Shown one piece after another: positions 16,704 to 26,687 of a DNA stretch of 54,608 bases (its first letter is position 1; each line of letters begins with the position of its first letter). Location: positions 1 through 54,608 of the forward strand of contig NZ_JAUYUD010000118.1 of assembly GCF_030692605.1 (NCBI RefSeq), written 5' to 3'. The DNA is from Lutibacter sp. GTDB lineage: Bacteria; Bacteroidota; Bacteroidia; Flavobacteriales; Flavobacteriaceae. A program made the position numbers and the translations under genes. The notes beneath the pieces are model-generated. The model worked only from the letters and a program-made list of their open reading frames with translations. It ran no database searches and had not been told where the DNA came from.

Positions 16704-19637
16704 ATGAGAAAAGTTGTTTCGCTTTTTTTTGTTTTATTTTGTTTATATCAACCAAAATTAATTGCTCAGATTCCTGGATTAACACAATTTACTACAAATA
16801 ATGGTTTACCAAGTAATACCATTTATGATACTGTTCAAGATGAGAACGGTTTTATTTGGTTTGCAACAGATTATGGAATAAGTAAATTTGATGGTTTAAA
16901 TTTTAAAAATTATTCAGTAACTGATGGGTTACCAGGAAATGAAATTTTGTCCTTTTTTAAAGATTCTTCAAATAGAATTTGGATGTCTGGTTTTAATGGT
17001 GATATTGGTTTTATTAAAAATGGTACATTTTACAATAAAGAAAACCTTCCATTTTTAAAAAAATTAAACTCCTCTACATTTATTACTAACCTTTTTGAAG
17101 ACTCAAAAGGTCAAATTTGGTTTTATCAAAATTTTGGAAGTATTAAAGTTCTTCAACCTAATTTGAGCATTAAAACTTATGCACTAAAAAGTAATTCTAA
17201 CTTAAAATTTTCAGCAATTATTGTTGAAGATTTAAACAAACAAATACATGTTTTAACTCATATTAGAGTAAATAATAAAACAATTATTAATACTAAACCA
17301 ATCTCTAAAGATTCTGACTTAATATCCTGGAAAAAATTTGATTCTAAAAAATTTCCCAATACTACCCTAGAAACTATCAATAATAAACTAGGATTATTAA
17401 TGAGAGAAGAAAACATAATAATAAAAAATATTTATAACTATTTAATTAATGAAACTAATTACTTTTTAGCTAAAGCATACTTAGTTGGAGAAAATTATTG
17501 GATTACTAATATAAATAATGGTGGCCTAATTTTTAATAAATCCAATAATTATAACAATCCTAAAATTATTTTAAAAAACATTAAAACTAATACTGCCTAC
17601 GTCGATTTAGAAAATAACGTTTGGATAGGTAGTCAATCAAATGGCGTATTTCTTTTCCCAAACATTCATATTAATGGAATTCAATTTGAAAATTCAATCA
17701 GAAATAACTTATATCCCATAACCATTTTTCAAGATAAAATTGTTGTTGGTAACGACCAAAGTGAGATTATTATTTTAAATGCTGAAACCTTAAAAATAAT
17801 AGCATCACATAAACTTGACATGAATCTTAAAAGGGTAAGGCACTTAAAATCTTATAATGAATTACTTCTAATTTTGGATGATTTTGGTATTTTTCAAATG
17901 GATGAAAATATGCTTCTCAGAAATATTAAAAACATGTTCGATTCTGATTTTCATGCTGCCGATATAAAAAACTTTAAGGACCTAGAAATTTCAGGTAACC
18001 AAATTTATACAGCCAATGCAAACGGAGTTGTTAAAATTAATAGAACTACAAAATCAATTGAGAAATTATGGGATAAAAGAAGTTCTGCAATTTGTCTTGT
18101 TGGAAAAGACAGCCTTTGGATTGGAACTACTACTGGTCTTTATCTAAATAATGCCGGCACAACCAAAAAATATGATCTTAGTGAAGAATTTAATAATACT
18201 ACCATTTATGCCATAGAAAATGGAGCTAATGGGCTATTAATTGGTTCAAATTCACATGGGTTAGGAATTTTAAAAAATAGAATATTCAAAAAAATAGATA
18301 TAACAGATGGATTATTAAGTAATAATATAAGGTCCATTTTTATTGATTCAATAAATAATATTTGGTTGTCAACAAATTTTGGATTGATTTGCATTGAACT
18401 TAATAAAAACAATGAAATTACTTGTATAAAAAGTTATACCACTTCAGATGGATTATATAGTAATGATGTTAGAGATTGTTTTGTTAAAAATAATAAAGTG
18501 TACGTTGCTACTTCAAATGGACTGAATATTATTGATCTTTCTAAAGAAGCGACTTCAATTATAGAGCCTAGAACTCATATTAATGAAATTCTTTTAAACA
18601 ATACTCCAATTGACAAAACAAATAATCAAACTTTTGGTCATAATTTCAACAATATTCAATTTAATTTCTCTGGGATTTCATTTAAAAGTTTGGGAAATAT
18701 CACGTTTAAATATCGATTAGTTGGACTGGAATCGGAATGGATAACTACCAAAAGTAATATTGTAAGATATTCAGAATTGCCACCAAATAATTATACTTTT
18801 GAACTAAAATCAATCTCAAAAAACAACTTAGAAAGTTCTGCTCCAATTTTATTTGGCTTTTCAATTAATCCTCCTATCTACAAAACCTGGTGGTTTATAA
18901 GTATTGCCCTAATTTCATTAATTGGGCTCATAGCATACATATTTCATAGAAGAAACTTAAAATGGAAAAATGAACAACAATTAAAAGAAAAAATTTTAAC
19001 ACTACGATATCAAGCTCTTAATGCGCAAATGAATCCTCATTTTATTAACAACACATTGGTAAATATTAATGGTCTTATAGTTGACGGAAACCTTGAGGAA
19101 GTAAAAGGAAGTTTAGATAATTTTGCCGGACTAGTTAATTTAATTCTTGAATCTACAAAATCAAATCTTATCAGCTTAACAGATGAAATTGAAATTGCTA
19201 AGTTGTACCTTAATTTGCAAAAATTAAGATTTAATAAAAATAGCTTCTATTCCATTAACACCACATCCATTTCTCAAGAAGAACTAGACGGAATAATGGT
19301 ACCTCCAATGATTTTACAACCTATTATTGAAAACTCCTTTAAACATGGCTTTAAAAATGAAAATGAAACAAATCGAATTGTAATGAATTTTAATATTGAA
19401 AATGAACAATTCCTTGTTTGTGAAATTATAGATAATGGTTTTGGAATTCGAACTTTTGAAAATTCAACATCCTCAACAAGTTCAGGAATATCATTTTCTA
19501 ATATTAATGAACGCCTACAATTAATTAATGAGTCTAAAAGTGAAGAAAAATTAGTTATTATCTCAAATGTAACCAATGAATTTAATAACTTAGTAGGATT
19601 AAAAGTAATCCTAAAAATTCCTTTAACTAGTTATTAA
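16704..19637 (+). CDS. two-component sensor kinase with extracellular propeller (LytS-type kinase)
   Basis: The 977-residue product starts with a signal sequence (RKVVSLFFVLFCLYQPKLIAQ). Residues 25-640 hold repeated Reg_prop propeller units, seen as DENGFIWFATDYGISKF, DSSNRIWMSG and similar copies. A Y_Y_Y domain lies near 640-725 with FKYRLVGLESEW. One membrane helix follows at about 727-750. The cytoplasmic part is a His_kinase/HATPase of the LytS class: QMNPHFINNTL with His779, then PPMILQPIIENSFKHGF and IIDNGFGI. The propeller probably senses a periplasmic ligand, which is often a glycan in Bacteroidota, but the ligand is unknown. The response regulator gene begins nine bases downstream. 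Unlike the gut hybrid two-component proteins, kinase and regulator are separate here. Confidence 0.9.
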   Translation: MRKVVSLFFVLFCLYQPKLIAQIPGLTQFTTNNGLPSNTIYDTVQDENGFIWFATDYGISKFDGLNFKNYSVTDGLPGNEILSFFKDSSNRIWMSGFNGDIGFIKNGTFYNKENLPFLKKLNSSTFITNLFEDSKGQIWFYQNFGSIKVLQPNLSIKTYALKSNSNLKFSAIIVEDLNKQIHVLTHIRVNNKTIINTKPISKDSDLISWKKFDSKKFPNTTLETINNKLGLLMREENIIIKNIYNYLINETNYFLAKAYLVGENYWITNINNGGLIFNKSNNYNNPKIILKNIKTNTAYVDLENNVWIGSQSNGVFLFPNIHINGIQFENSIRNNLYPITIFQDKIVVGNDQSEIIILNAETLKIIASHKLDMNLKRVRHLKSYNELLLILDDFGIFQMDENMLLRNIKNMFDSDFHAADIKNFKDLEISGNQIYTANANGVVKINRTTKSIEKLWDKRSSAICLVGKDSLWIGTTTGLYLNNAGTTKKYDLSEEFNNTTIYAIENGANGLLIGSNSHGLGILKNRIFKKIDITDGLLSNNIRSIFIDSINNIWLSTNFGLICIELNKNNEITCIKSYTTSDGLYSNDVRDCFVKNNKVYVATSNGLNIIDLSKEATSIIEPRTHINEILLNNTPIDKTNNQTFGHNFNNIQFNFSGISFKSLGNITFKYRLVGLESEWITTKSNIVRYSELPPNNYTFELKSISKNNLESSAPILFGFSINPPIYKTWWFISIALISLIGLIAYIFHRRNLKWKNEQQLKEKILTLRYQALNAQMNPHFINNTLVNINGLIVDGNLEEVKGSLDNFAGLVNLILESTKSNLISLTDEIEIAKLYLNLQKLRFNKNSFYSINTTSISQEELDGIMVPPMILQPIIENSFKHGFKNENETNRIVMNFNIENEQFLVCEIIDNGFGIRTFENSTSSTSSGISFSNINERLQLINESKSEEKLVIISNVTNEFNNLVGLKVILKIPLTSY

Positions 19638-19646
19638 AATATCTTT

Positions 19647-20402
19647 ATGATAAATGCCATAATTATTGAAGATGAAAGTTCTTCATATAATCATCTTAAA
19701 CAAATTTTAGATTTTGAATATGGATCTAGCATTATAATTCTAGGTCATGCAACTGGGGTGAAATCTGGTATAAAATTAATAAATGACATGCATCCAGAAT
19801 TAGTGTTTTTAGACATTCAGTTAGAAGATGGCACCGGTTTTGAATTATTGGATTTTTTTTCGAACACCGCTACTTTTGAAGTTATTTTTACAACGGGGCT
19901 AAGGGATTATAAAGAAAAAGCAATGGATTATTTTGCTTTTTATTACCTAAATAAACCCATTCAACAAGATCAATTAACGACAGTAATTGATAGATTTTTA
20001 TCCAAAAAATCAGCTTTTGATGTTGAAAAATACTTTGCTTTCAAGAATCAAATAGAAAATAAAAGCAAAAAAATATCACTTCCAATTGCTAATGGAGACT
20101 TTATTATATTAGACTTAGACGAAATTATATATTGTGAAGCTGATGGTAGTTACACCCATTTTTTTACTATTAATAATAAAACCTATACCACATCAAACAA
20201 TTTAAAAAAAGTTGAAACTATTTTAAACAATACTACTTTTTTTAGAATACATCGTTCTACACTATTAAATTTAAAACATATAAAACAATTCAATACTTCT
20301 GGAGAAATAAAACTTTCTAATGATAAAAAATTAATAGTTTCTTCAAGAAATAAAGCCCTTTTCTTAAAAACTCTAAAACAACTGAATTACTCTATAAATT
20401 AG
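19647..20402 (+). CDS. LytTR family response regulator
   Basis: A 251-residue regulator paired with the kinase just upstream. The receiver domain (1-120) shows the acidic pair Glu8-Asp9, the phospho-acceptor Asp56 in VFLDIQ, and Lys103 in LNKPI. The DNA-binding LytTR domain (about 145-251) contains YCEADGSYTHFF and FFRIHRSTLLNLKHI. LytTR proteins bind pairs of short direct or inverted sites near promoters. Its own targets are unknown; the divergent polysaccharide operon is the nearest candidate. Its 3' end overlaps the convergent YfhO gene by 11 bases. Confidence 0.92.
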   Translation: MINAIIIEDESSSYNHLKQILDFEYGSSIIILGHATGVKSGIKLINDMHPELVFLDIQLEDGTGFELLDFFSNTATFEVIFTTGLRDYKEKAMDYFAFYYLNKPIQQDQLTTVIDRFLSKKSAFDVEKYFAFKNQIENKSKKISLPIANGDFIILDLDEIIYCEADGSYTHFFTINNKTYTTSNNLKKVETILNNTTFFRIHRSTLLNLKHIKQFNTSGEIKLSNDKKLIVSSRNKALFLKTLKQLNYSIN

Positions 20403-22815
20403 GATTCTTCCTTTTAGTAAAAAACCAACCTACTGGAATTAATATTAAAAATAAATAGGAAACCAATGTAATTGTTCTTCCCGTTTTAATAATTTCAGGT
20501 TCAAATTTGAATTCAACAGTGTGTTTACCTGAACCAATTGGCATACCCCTGAGCACATAATTTACCTTATAATAAGGTGTTAAAACACCGTCTATATATG
20601 CATTCCACCCATTTTTATAATAAATCTCAGAAAAAATAACAAACTGATCTTTACTCGAATTATAACTATATGTTAAACTATTAGGCTTGTAGATATCCAA
20701 TGAAATACTACGTGTAGAATCCATTTCGTAAGTTCTAGAAACATTTTTAGGTATATTGTTTGATGCAATTACTGCTTCAATCTTTGTATTTAAACTATCC
20801 AAAGCGAAAATTTCTTCATTTGCATCTTTCACAATTTTTAAATTGGATATAAACCACGCATTCCCATTTGCATCTGGATTTATTTGTGCCATTTCTCTCT
20901 GATTTTCATCAGCAAAAATCAAATACTTTACATTTAGCATATGAAGCATTTCAATATTGTTTTTAGCTATTTGATAATCAAAAAGTTCTTGATAAATTTT
21001 TAATTTAGCTGCATGGTAACCTCCAATTGATTTATGAAAATAAGAAGTTCCGCCATCGGTCATAATATCTTTGTTGAAATTTGCTACCCTATAAATACTT
21101 TTATCTTGTAAAATTTCTTTATCAACTTCAGAGGCTATATAAGGTTTATCAACTTTAGAAGCCATCACAAAATCGTTGCTATTAACATAACGCTTATTTA
21201 CAACTACTAAATCGAATAAAATTAGAACTGCGATACTATAAATTGTAATATTTTTCGAAATAGTATTTTTTAAACTTAACCATAAAATGGCTGAAGTTAA
21301 TCCTACAAGTACAAAAGTTCTAAGGCTATCAGCAAAAAATAACGCTTTCCTATCAGCAATAATTGCATCTAGTAATCCTGGTAATAAATCATCATATTGC
21401 TGGTCCCTTAATCCTTCAAAAGTAAATAATCCAGTTCCAACAACAGTAAACATCAATGCTAGTCCACCAACAACATAAATTGTATATTTTAATGATTTTA
21501 ATTTAAATTCCTGCGATATTTTTTCATTAAAAAATTCTTTGATTGCTAATATCCCAAGTAACGGAATGGCTAATTCTGCTAAAACTTGAATAGATGATAC
21601 AGCTCTAAATTTATTATATAGCGGAACATAATTGATAAAAAAGTCGGTTAAAAAATTTAAGTTTTTACCCCAACTCAACAAAATTGAAATAATAACAGTT
21701 GCAACCAACCAATTCTTTAATTTTCCTGAAACCAAAAAAATTCCCAATAAAAATAAAAATAACAGAATTGCTCCCACATAAGCTGGGGCTTCAACAATTG
21801 GCTGCATTCCCCAATACATTGGGGCAAACTCAGCAAATTGTTTAGCTTGATAAATTTCAGTTTTGTCTTTTAAAAAGTTATAAATATTAGAATCTGTACC
21901 TATATTTTCATAATTTCCACCACCCATAAAACGTGGAATAAATAAGTTGAATGTTTCGGAAATACCATAACTATATTCAGTAATATATTCTTTATCTAAC
22001 CCTTTTGAAATTCCTTTTTGAGTACCATCTGGATTAATTGTTAACTCACTTTCCCCTCTTGTACTGCTAGAAACATACTCATTTGTTGCTAAAAGACTTG
22101 TTGCATTTATTCCAACGGCCAACACCATTGCTACAATCAAAACGCCAATTCTTTTAAAAAAATTTAGCAATTCTTTTTCTTTAATAGCTTCAATCAAAAA
22201 TACAATTCCTAATACTAACACAGTAAAACCTAAATAATACGTCATTTGAGGATGACCCGTATTAATTTCCAATCCCATTGCAATCGCTGTTAGCACAAAA
22301 CCCCACAAATATTTATGTTGTAAAACCAATAAAATTCCTGCCAAAACTAATGGCATATATGCAATAGCATGTGCTTTTGCATTATGCCCAACTCCTAAAA
22401 TTATAACTAAATAAGTAGATAAACCAAATGATAGTGCTCCTAAAATAGCCAACTTATAATCAACATTTAGAACTAATAACAAAACAAAAAAACTTAAAAA
22501 GTAAAGAAAAAGATAATCAGCTGGTCTTGGTAAAAACCGCAATATATTATCTAATTTTTTAATATAATTATTTGGGTATAAGGCACTTAAATTATATGTA
22601 GGCATCCCGCCAAAAGCCGAATTTGTCCAATAAGGTTCACTGTCGTTTTCAGCTCTAAAGTCTTGAACTTCTTTAGCCATACCAATAAATTGGGTAATAT
22701 CGCTTTGTAATATCTTTTTTCCTTCTAATAATGGAGCAAAGTATGCCATGGAAACGCCCACAAAAATTACAAAAGCAATTAAAAATGGCTTTATTGTAAG
22801 AATAATTTTATTCAT
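20392..22815 (-). CDS. YfhO family membrane protein
   Basis: An 807-residue inner-membrane protein with about a dozen membrane helices in its first two thirds and a periplasmic C-terminal region, then one last helix near 780-800. The N-terminal segment FAPLLEGKKILQSDITQF and the loop FGGMPTYNL are typical of flavobacterial YfhO proteins. YfhO belongs to the GT-C-like group; the Bacillus homologue is linked to glycosylation of lipoteichoic acid, so a role in sugar transfer to an envelope component is plausible but unproven here. The gene converges on the response regulator and follows DUF4834 by 25 bases. Confidence 0.88.
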   Translation of the reverse strand: MNKIILTIKPFLIAFVIFVGVSMAYFAPLLEGKKILQSDITQFIGMAKEVQDFRAENDSEPYWTNSAFGGMPTYNLSALYPNNYIKKLDNILRFLPRPADYLFLYFLSFFVLLLVLNVDYKLAILGALSFGLSTYLVIILGVGHNAKAHAIAYMPLVLAGILLVLQHKYLWGFVLTAIAMGLEINTGHPQMTYYLGFTVLVLGIVFLIEAIKEKELLNFFKRIGVLIVAMVLAVGINATSLLATNEYVSSSTRGESELTINPDGTQKGISKGLDKEYITEYSYGISETFNLFIPRFMGGGNYENIGTDSNIYNFLKDKTEIYQAKQFAEFAPMYWGMQPIVEAPAYVGAILLFLFLLGIFLVSGKLKNWLVATVIISILLSWGKNLNFLTDFFINYVPLYNKFRAVSSIQVLAELAIPLLGILAIKEFFNEKISQEFKLKSLKYTIYVVGGLALMFTVVGTGLFTFEGLRDQQYDDLLPGLLDAIIADRKALFFADSLRTFVLVGLTSAILWLSLKNTISKNITIYSIAVLILFDLVVVNKRYVNSNDFVMASKVDKPYIASEVDKEILQDKSIYRVANFNKDIMTDGGTSYFHKSIGGYHAAKLKIYQELFDYQIAKNNIEMLHMLNVKYLIFADENQREMAQINPDANGNAWFISNLKIVKDANEEIFALDSLNTKIEAVIASNNIPKNVSRTYEMDSTRSISLDIYKPNSLTYSYNSSKDQFVIFSEIYYKNGWNAYIDGVLTPYYKVNYVLRGMPIGSGKHTVEFKFEPEIIKTGRTITLVSYLFLILIPVGWFFTKRKNPNL

Positions 22816-22840
22816 TTATTTTTTATTTTGGTGAGAGAAT

Positions 22841-23104
22841 TTAATTTTTATCATCTTTAATTTCTTCATAATCAACATACTCCCCCACTTCATTACTGCT
22901 TTCTTTAAGGTTTGGCTTTTTATCTATAACGGTTTCTCCAACCTTTCCTTTGGTAGTTTGATGCTGTTGATTTTGTTGCTCTTTATACTTTTTTTCAACG
23001 TTCTCTACTACTTTTTTAAAAAAAATAGGTAAAAATATCCTACTTAAAAACGTAAACACGTAGTAAACAATAATTATAATTGCAATTGTTCTTAATAATC
23101 CCAT
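22841..23104 (-). CDS. DUF4834 family membrane-anchored protein
   Basis: An 87-residue protein with one N-terminal membrane helix (GLLRTIAIIIIVYYVFTFL), a basic region and an acidic, glutamine-rich cytoplasmic tail. It fits the DUF4834 family, usually found beside YfhO in flavobacteria. I chose the ATG at 23102-23104. A longer frame up to 23149 would begin upstream of an exact promoter box at 23127-23134. The function is unknown. Confidence 0.75.
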   Translation of the reverse strand: MGLLRTIAIIIIVYYVFTFLSRIFLPIFFKKVVENVEKKYKEQQNQQHQTTKGKVGETVIDKKPNLKESSNEVGEYVDYEEIKDDKN

Positions 23105-23126
23105 TTTACTAATCTTTAATAATGCA

Positions 23127-23134
23127 CAAAAATA
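23127..23134 (-). promoter_or_regulatory. -7 promoter box of the DUF4834-YfhO pair
   Basis: The minus strand reads TATTTTTG, an exact TAnnTTTG match, 22 bases before the ATG at 23104. Confidence 0.55.
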
Positions 23135-23175
23135 ACAATTTGAGCACAACTAAAACGTTTAATTATTTAAAATCT

Positions 23176-23183
23176 TATATTTG
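23176..23183 (+). promoter_or_regulatory. -7 promoter box of the gene at 23204
   Basis: TATATTTG matches the consensus exactly, 20 bases before the ATG. It probably drives the rightward run of genes to 28649. Confidence 0.6.
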
Positions 23184-23203
23184 ACCATCAATACAAAACT
23201 ATT

Positions 23204-24142
23204 ATGAAAATTTTTTTTTACGTACTTGTTATCATATTAAATTTACAAATAGTTCATGCACAATATACCGAAATTATAAACTCCAAAAGACCTGGTTTTT
23301 CTGAAAGTCCTTACGGTGTTGGGACCGATGTAATGCAGTTTGAATCTGGTTTATTTTATCAATCTAATGCTTCAAATAATATTTTAGTTAGTCCTTCTTC
23401 AATGGGTGGTGAATTATTTTTTAGGTATGGGAAATTTAAAGAAAAACTCGAATTTAATGCATCAGTAGCTTATCAATCTAATGAAATTAATAATCCTTTT
23501 GGAGACCCAATTTACCATTATGGTGTCAGTCAATTAACTATTGGAGCAAAATATTTATTTTATCAAAAAGAATACACCGATAAAACTAAAGAAGTTAGAA
23601 GTTGGAAAAAAAGAATGGCTTTTGATAAAAACCGCTTGATTCCTTCTGTTGGAGCTTATGTAGGAGTACACACCAATTTTTTAGGAAAAGATTTTAAAGA
23701 AGATGGCATAAGTTATAAAGGAGCTGTATTGTTACAAAACGATTTTTCAGATCGCTTAGTGGTGCTAACTAATCTTTATGCCGATAAAATAACCTCTTTG
23801 CAGGAGCATTATTCATACATTGTTACAATGACCTATGCCGTAACACAAGATTGGTCGTTTTTTTTAGAAAATCAGGGTAAATTTTATGATGAATTTTCTC
23901 CTAATTATCAATTTGGTACAGGGGTTGCTTATTTGGTTTCTCCTAATTTACAATTAGATGCTTCTGTGAGAAGTAATTTATTAGAAGATTATGGTAATAT
24001 GTATCTTTCAACTGGATTTTCTTGGCGTTTAGACCGTCATCAAGATTCATTTACTCTTAAAAATTCACCTCAGCAAAATTCAATTCCAAAACGAAGAAAA
24101 GGTGGCTTCTTTTCAAGAATATTTGGTAAAAAAAGAAATTAA
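23204..24142 (+). CDS. outer-membrane beta-barrel type transporter protein
   Basis: A 312-residue exported protein. A signal peptide (KIFFYVLVIILNLQIVHAQ) is followed by RPGFSESPYGVGTDVMQFESG, the start seen in the Phenol_MetA_deg/transporter barrel family. Alternating hydrophobic strands with aromatic residues run through the rest. A basic C-terminal extension (PKRRKGGFFSRIFGKKRN) follows the last strand, unusual for a barrel that should end in an aromatic residue. The likely site is the outer membrane; the transported compound is unknown. The next gene starts 13 bases downstream. Confidence 0.7.
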   Translation: MKIFFYVLVIILNLQIVHAQYTEIINSKRPGFSESPYGVGTDVMQFESGLFYQSNASNNILVSPSSMGGELFFRYGKFKEKLEFNASVAYQSNEINNPFGDPIYHYGVSQLTIGAKYLFYQKEYTDKTKEVRSWKKRMAFDKNRLIPSVGAYVGVHTNFLGKDFKEDGISYKGAVLLQNDFSDRLVVLTNLYADKITSLQEHYSYIVTMTYAVTQDWSFFLENQGKFYDEFSPNYQFGTGVAYLVSPNLQLDASVRSNLLEDYGNMYLSTGFSWRLDRHQDSFTLKNSPQQNSIPKRRKGGFFSRIFGKKRN

Positions 24143-24155
24143 TAAAAAAATTGAA

Positions 24156-25274
24156 ATGATAGTATTACAAGAAATGTGTTCTAAAAAGGAAATGAATGAA
24201 TTTGTTAAATTTCCTTTTAAACTATATAAAAATAATCCTTATTGGGTTCCTCCCATTATTGATGATGAATTAGATTCCTTCAATCCTACTATTAATCCTG
24301 TTTTTGAACATGCCCAAGCTCAATTTTTTGTTGCCTTAAAAAATAATGAAATTGTAGGAAGGGTTGCTGCAATTATTAATTTTACTGAAATTAACCAACA
24401 AAAAGTTAAAAAAATGCGTTTTGGTTGGTTCGATTTTATTGACGATCTAGAGGTTTCTAAACTGTTGTTAAGTAAGGTCGAAGAAATTGGTAAACAAAAT
24501 AACTTGGAGTTTATGGAAGGTCCGGTTGGATTTTCAAACTTAGATAAAGTTGGCGTTTTAACAGAAGGATTTGACCATGTCGGTTCTATGATAACTTGGT
24601 ACAACTACCCATATTATAAGGATCATTTTGAAAAATTAGGATTTATAATTGAAAAAGAATATTTAGAAAATAAATTTCTTCTTAAAAATGTTGACCGTGA
24701 ACCTTTGGAAAAATTTAATGAAATTATTAAAAGGAGATACCAAGTTACTTCACTTAATTTTACAAAAACAAAAGATATATTCCCATACGTTGATAAAATG
24801 TTTGATTTGTTTAATGAAAGTTATGCTTCTTTACCTTCATTTGTTCCAATTTCAGATGCAGAAAAAAAATATTTCAAAAAAAAGTATATCAGTTTTATCA
24901 ACCCTGAATATATAAAATTCGTGCTGGATAAAGATGAAAATATTATTGCATTTTCTATAATTATGCCTTCGTTTTCTAGGGCATTACAAAAAGCGAAAGG
25001 AAAATTATTTCCATTTGGTATATTTCATTTATTACATGCAAAAAAAACAAGTAAAGATGTTCTTCTTTATTTAATAGGAGTTCATCCAAAATTTCAAAAT
25101 AAAGGTATACATGCCCTTATTTTTAGAGAATTTCATATCACATGTGAACGAAATAAAATTGTAAACTGTATTAGAACTCCAGAACTTGCAACAAATAGTG
25201 CAATTGCAGCAATTTACAAAAACTTTGATCCTGTTACATTTAAAAAACGTTGTACTTATAAAAAAGAAATTTAA
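24156..25274 (+). CDS. GNAT-like protein of unknown substrate
   Basis: A 372-residue protein conserved in Bacteroidota. The N-terminal half has FPFKLYKNNPYWVPPI and FEHAQAQFFVALKNNEIVGRVAAI, a GNAT-like strand pair. The C-terminal half has LLYLIGVHPKFQNKGIHALIFREF, a second acetyl-CoA-type loop. So it looks like a two-lobed acetyltransferase, although relatives are often left without a function. I chose the ATG at 24156; a frame opening at 24102 would overlap the previous gene and add basic residues with no family support. Its stop overlaps the rsmE start by one base. Confidence 0.75.
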   Translation: MIVLQEMCSKKEMNEFVKFPFKLYKNNPYWVPPIIDDELDSFNPTINPVFEHAQAQFFVALKNNEIVGRVAAIINFTEINQQKVKKMRFGWFDFIDDLEVSKLLLSKVEEIGKQNNLEFMEGPVGFSNLDKVGVLTEGFDHVGSMITWYNYPYYKDHFEKLGFIIEKEYLENKFLLKNVDREPLEKFNEIIKRRYQVTSLNFTKTKDIFPYVDKMFDLFNESYASLPSFVPISDAEKKYFKKKYISFINPEYIKFVLDKDENIIAFSIIMPSFSRALQKAKGKLFPFGIFHLLHAKKTSKDVLLYLIGVHPKFQNKGIHALIFREFHITCERNKIVNCIRTPELATNSAIAAIYKNFDPVTFKKRCTYKKEI

Positions 25275-25981
25275 TGCAATTATTTTTTAATACAGAAATT
25301 AACCAAGAATCTAAATCTTTCACTTTTGATAAAGATGAAAGTAGGCATATTGTAAAAGTGCTACGAAAAAAAGAGGGCGATACTATTTTTATTACTAACG
25401 GTGCTGGACTTTTATTTACTTCAATTGTAGAACTTGCGAATGATAAAAAATGTGTAGTTAAAATTATTAACATTAAAGTACATAAAAAACCTTGGAATTA
25501 TTATTTGCATATTGCCATTGCACCTACCAAATTAAACGACAGATTCGAATGGTTTTTAGAAAAAGCAACTGAAATTGGAATTGATGAAATCACTCCCCTT
25601 ATTTGCGATCATTCAGAACGGAAAATTGTTAAATATGATCGAATGGAAAAAATAATTCATTCAGCGGCTAAACAATCCTTAAAATATCATTTTCCAAAAT
25701 TAAATGAGCAAATCAATTTCCATAATTTTATAACTAATCATACTAAAGGAACTTTATTAATTGCCCATTGTGAAGATGCTGAAAAGCAAAATTTAAAAAC
25801 AATTGCAAATTCCCTAAATCAAATTACTATTTTAATTGGACCTGAAGGTGATTTTTCGAGCAAAGAAATTCTTCAAAGTTTGCAACATAATTATATTCCT
25901 GTATCTTTGGGAGCAAGCCGTTTGCGTACCGAAACAGCTGGTATAGTTGCCGTGCATAGTATTGCTTTTTTAAATGAATAG
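25274..25981 (+). CDS. rsmE: RsmE, 16S rRNA (uracil1498-N3)-methyltransferase
   Basis: RsmE methylates U1498 of 16S rRNA in the decoding region, using a SPOUT fold with a C-terminal knot. The 235-residue product has an N-terminal PUA-like domain with DESRHIVKVLRKKEGD, then KATEIGIDEITPL, RMEKIIHSAAKQS and the SAM-binding knot ILIGPEGDFSSKE and SLGASRLRTETAG. The length is normal. Start and stop overlap or touch the neighbouring genes, indicating an operon. Confidence 0.94.
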   Translation: MQLFFNTEINQESKSFTFDKDESRHIVKVLRKKEGDTIFITNGAGLLFTSIVELANDKKCVVKIINIKVHKKPWNYYLHIAIAPTKLNDRFEWFLEKATEIGIDEITPLICDHSERKIVKYDRMEKIIHSAAKQSLKYHFPKLNEQINFHNFITNHTKGTLLIAHCEDAEKQNLKTIANSLNQITILIGPEGDFSSKEILQSLQHNYIPVSLGASRLRTETAGIVAVHSIAFLNE

Positions 25982-25986
25982 ATTTG

Positions 25987-26679
25987 ATGACTACATTTCA
26001 AAATTTTTATTTCAAAATTTTAAACAATAGTTTAGCTATTTATCTTTTTTCTATAACCTTTTTTCTATTTTCAAATTCCTCCGTTTTATCTCAAGAAGTT
26101 GCCATTTTAAAATATAATGGTGGAGGTGATTGGTATGCCAACCCAACAGCAGTCCCAAATCTAATTGCGTTTTGCAATAAAAACATCCAGACTACTATTA
26201 AAAAGAATCCACAAACTGTAGAAGCAAATAGTAGTGCACTTTTTAATTATCCAATTATTTTTATGACTGGTCATGGTAATGTTTTATTCTCTGAAGACGA
26301 AATTGAAAACCTTAGATTGTACCTAACTTCAGGTGGTTTTTTACACATTTCTGACAATTACGGTATGGACCAATATATTAGAAAGGAACTTAAAAATATA
26401 TTTCCAGATCAAGAGTTACAAGAAATCCCAAAAAGTCATCCAATATTTCAACAAACGTTTAAATTTAACAATGGCTTACCTAAAATTCATGAACACGATA
26501 ATAAAGCTCCACAAGGTTTTGGGCTCTTTTATAAAGATCGTTTGATTTGCTTTTATGATTATGAATCTGATTTGAGTGATGGATGGGAAGATGAAATAGT
26601 TCATAATAACACAGCAGAAACAAGAGAAAAAGCATTGAAAATGGGTGCAAATATTGTTGAATATGCCTTTAAAAATTAG
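25987..26679 (+). CDS. DUF4159 domain protein, exported
   Basis: A 230-residue protein with a hydrophobic N-terminal segment (about 10-35) ending at VLSQ that should direct export or membrane anchoring. The rest fits the DUF4159 domain: LKYNGGGDWYANPTAVPNL at its start, IFMTGHGNVLFSEDE, and a glutamine-amidotransferase-like region with GGFLHISDNYGMD. The function is unknown; the fold is probably related to class I amidotransferases without catalysis. I chose the ATG at 25987, not the TTG just before it. It follows rsmE by five bases. Confidence 0.8.
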   Translation: MTTFQNFYFKILNNSLAIYLFSITFFLFSNSSVLSQEVAILKYNGGGDWYANPTAVPNLIAFCNKNIQTTIKKNPQTVEANSSALFNYPIIFMTGHGNVLFSEDEIENLRLYLTSGGFLHISDNYGMDQYIRKELKNIFPDQELQEIPKSHPIFQQTFKFNNGLPKIHEHDNKAPQGFGLFYKDRLICFYDYESDLSDGWEDEIVHNNTAETREKALKMGANIVEYAFKN

Positions 26680-26687
26680 AAATTTAT

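Noticed and set aside
23105-23149. Upstream start extending the DUF4834 protein
   Set aside because: It lies upstream of the exact promoter box at 23127-23134, and the added cysteine-rich residues do not fit the family.
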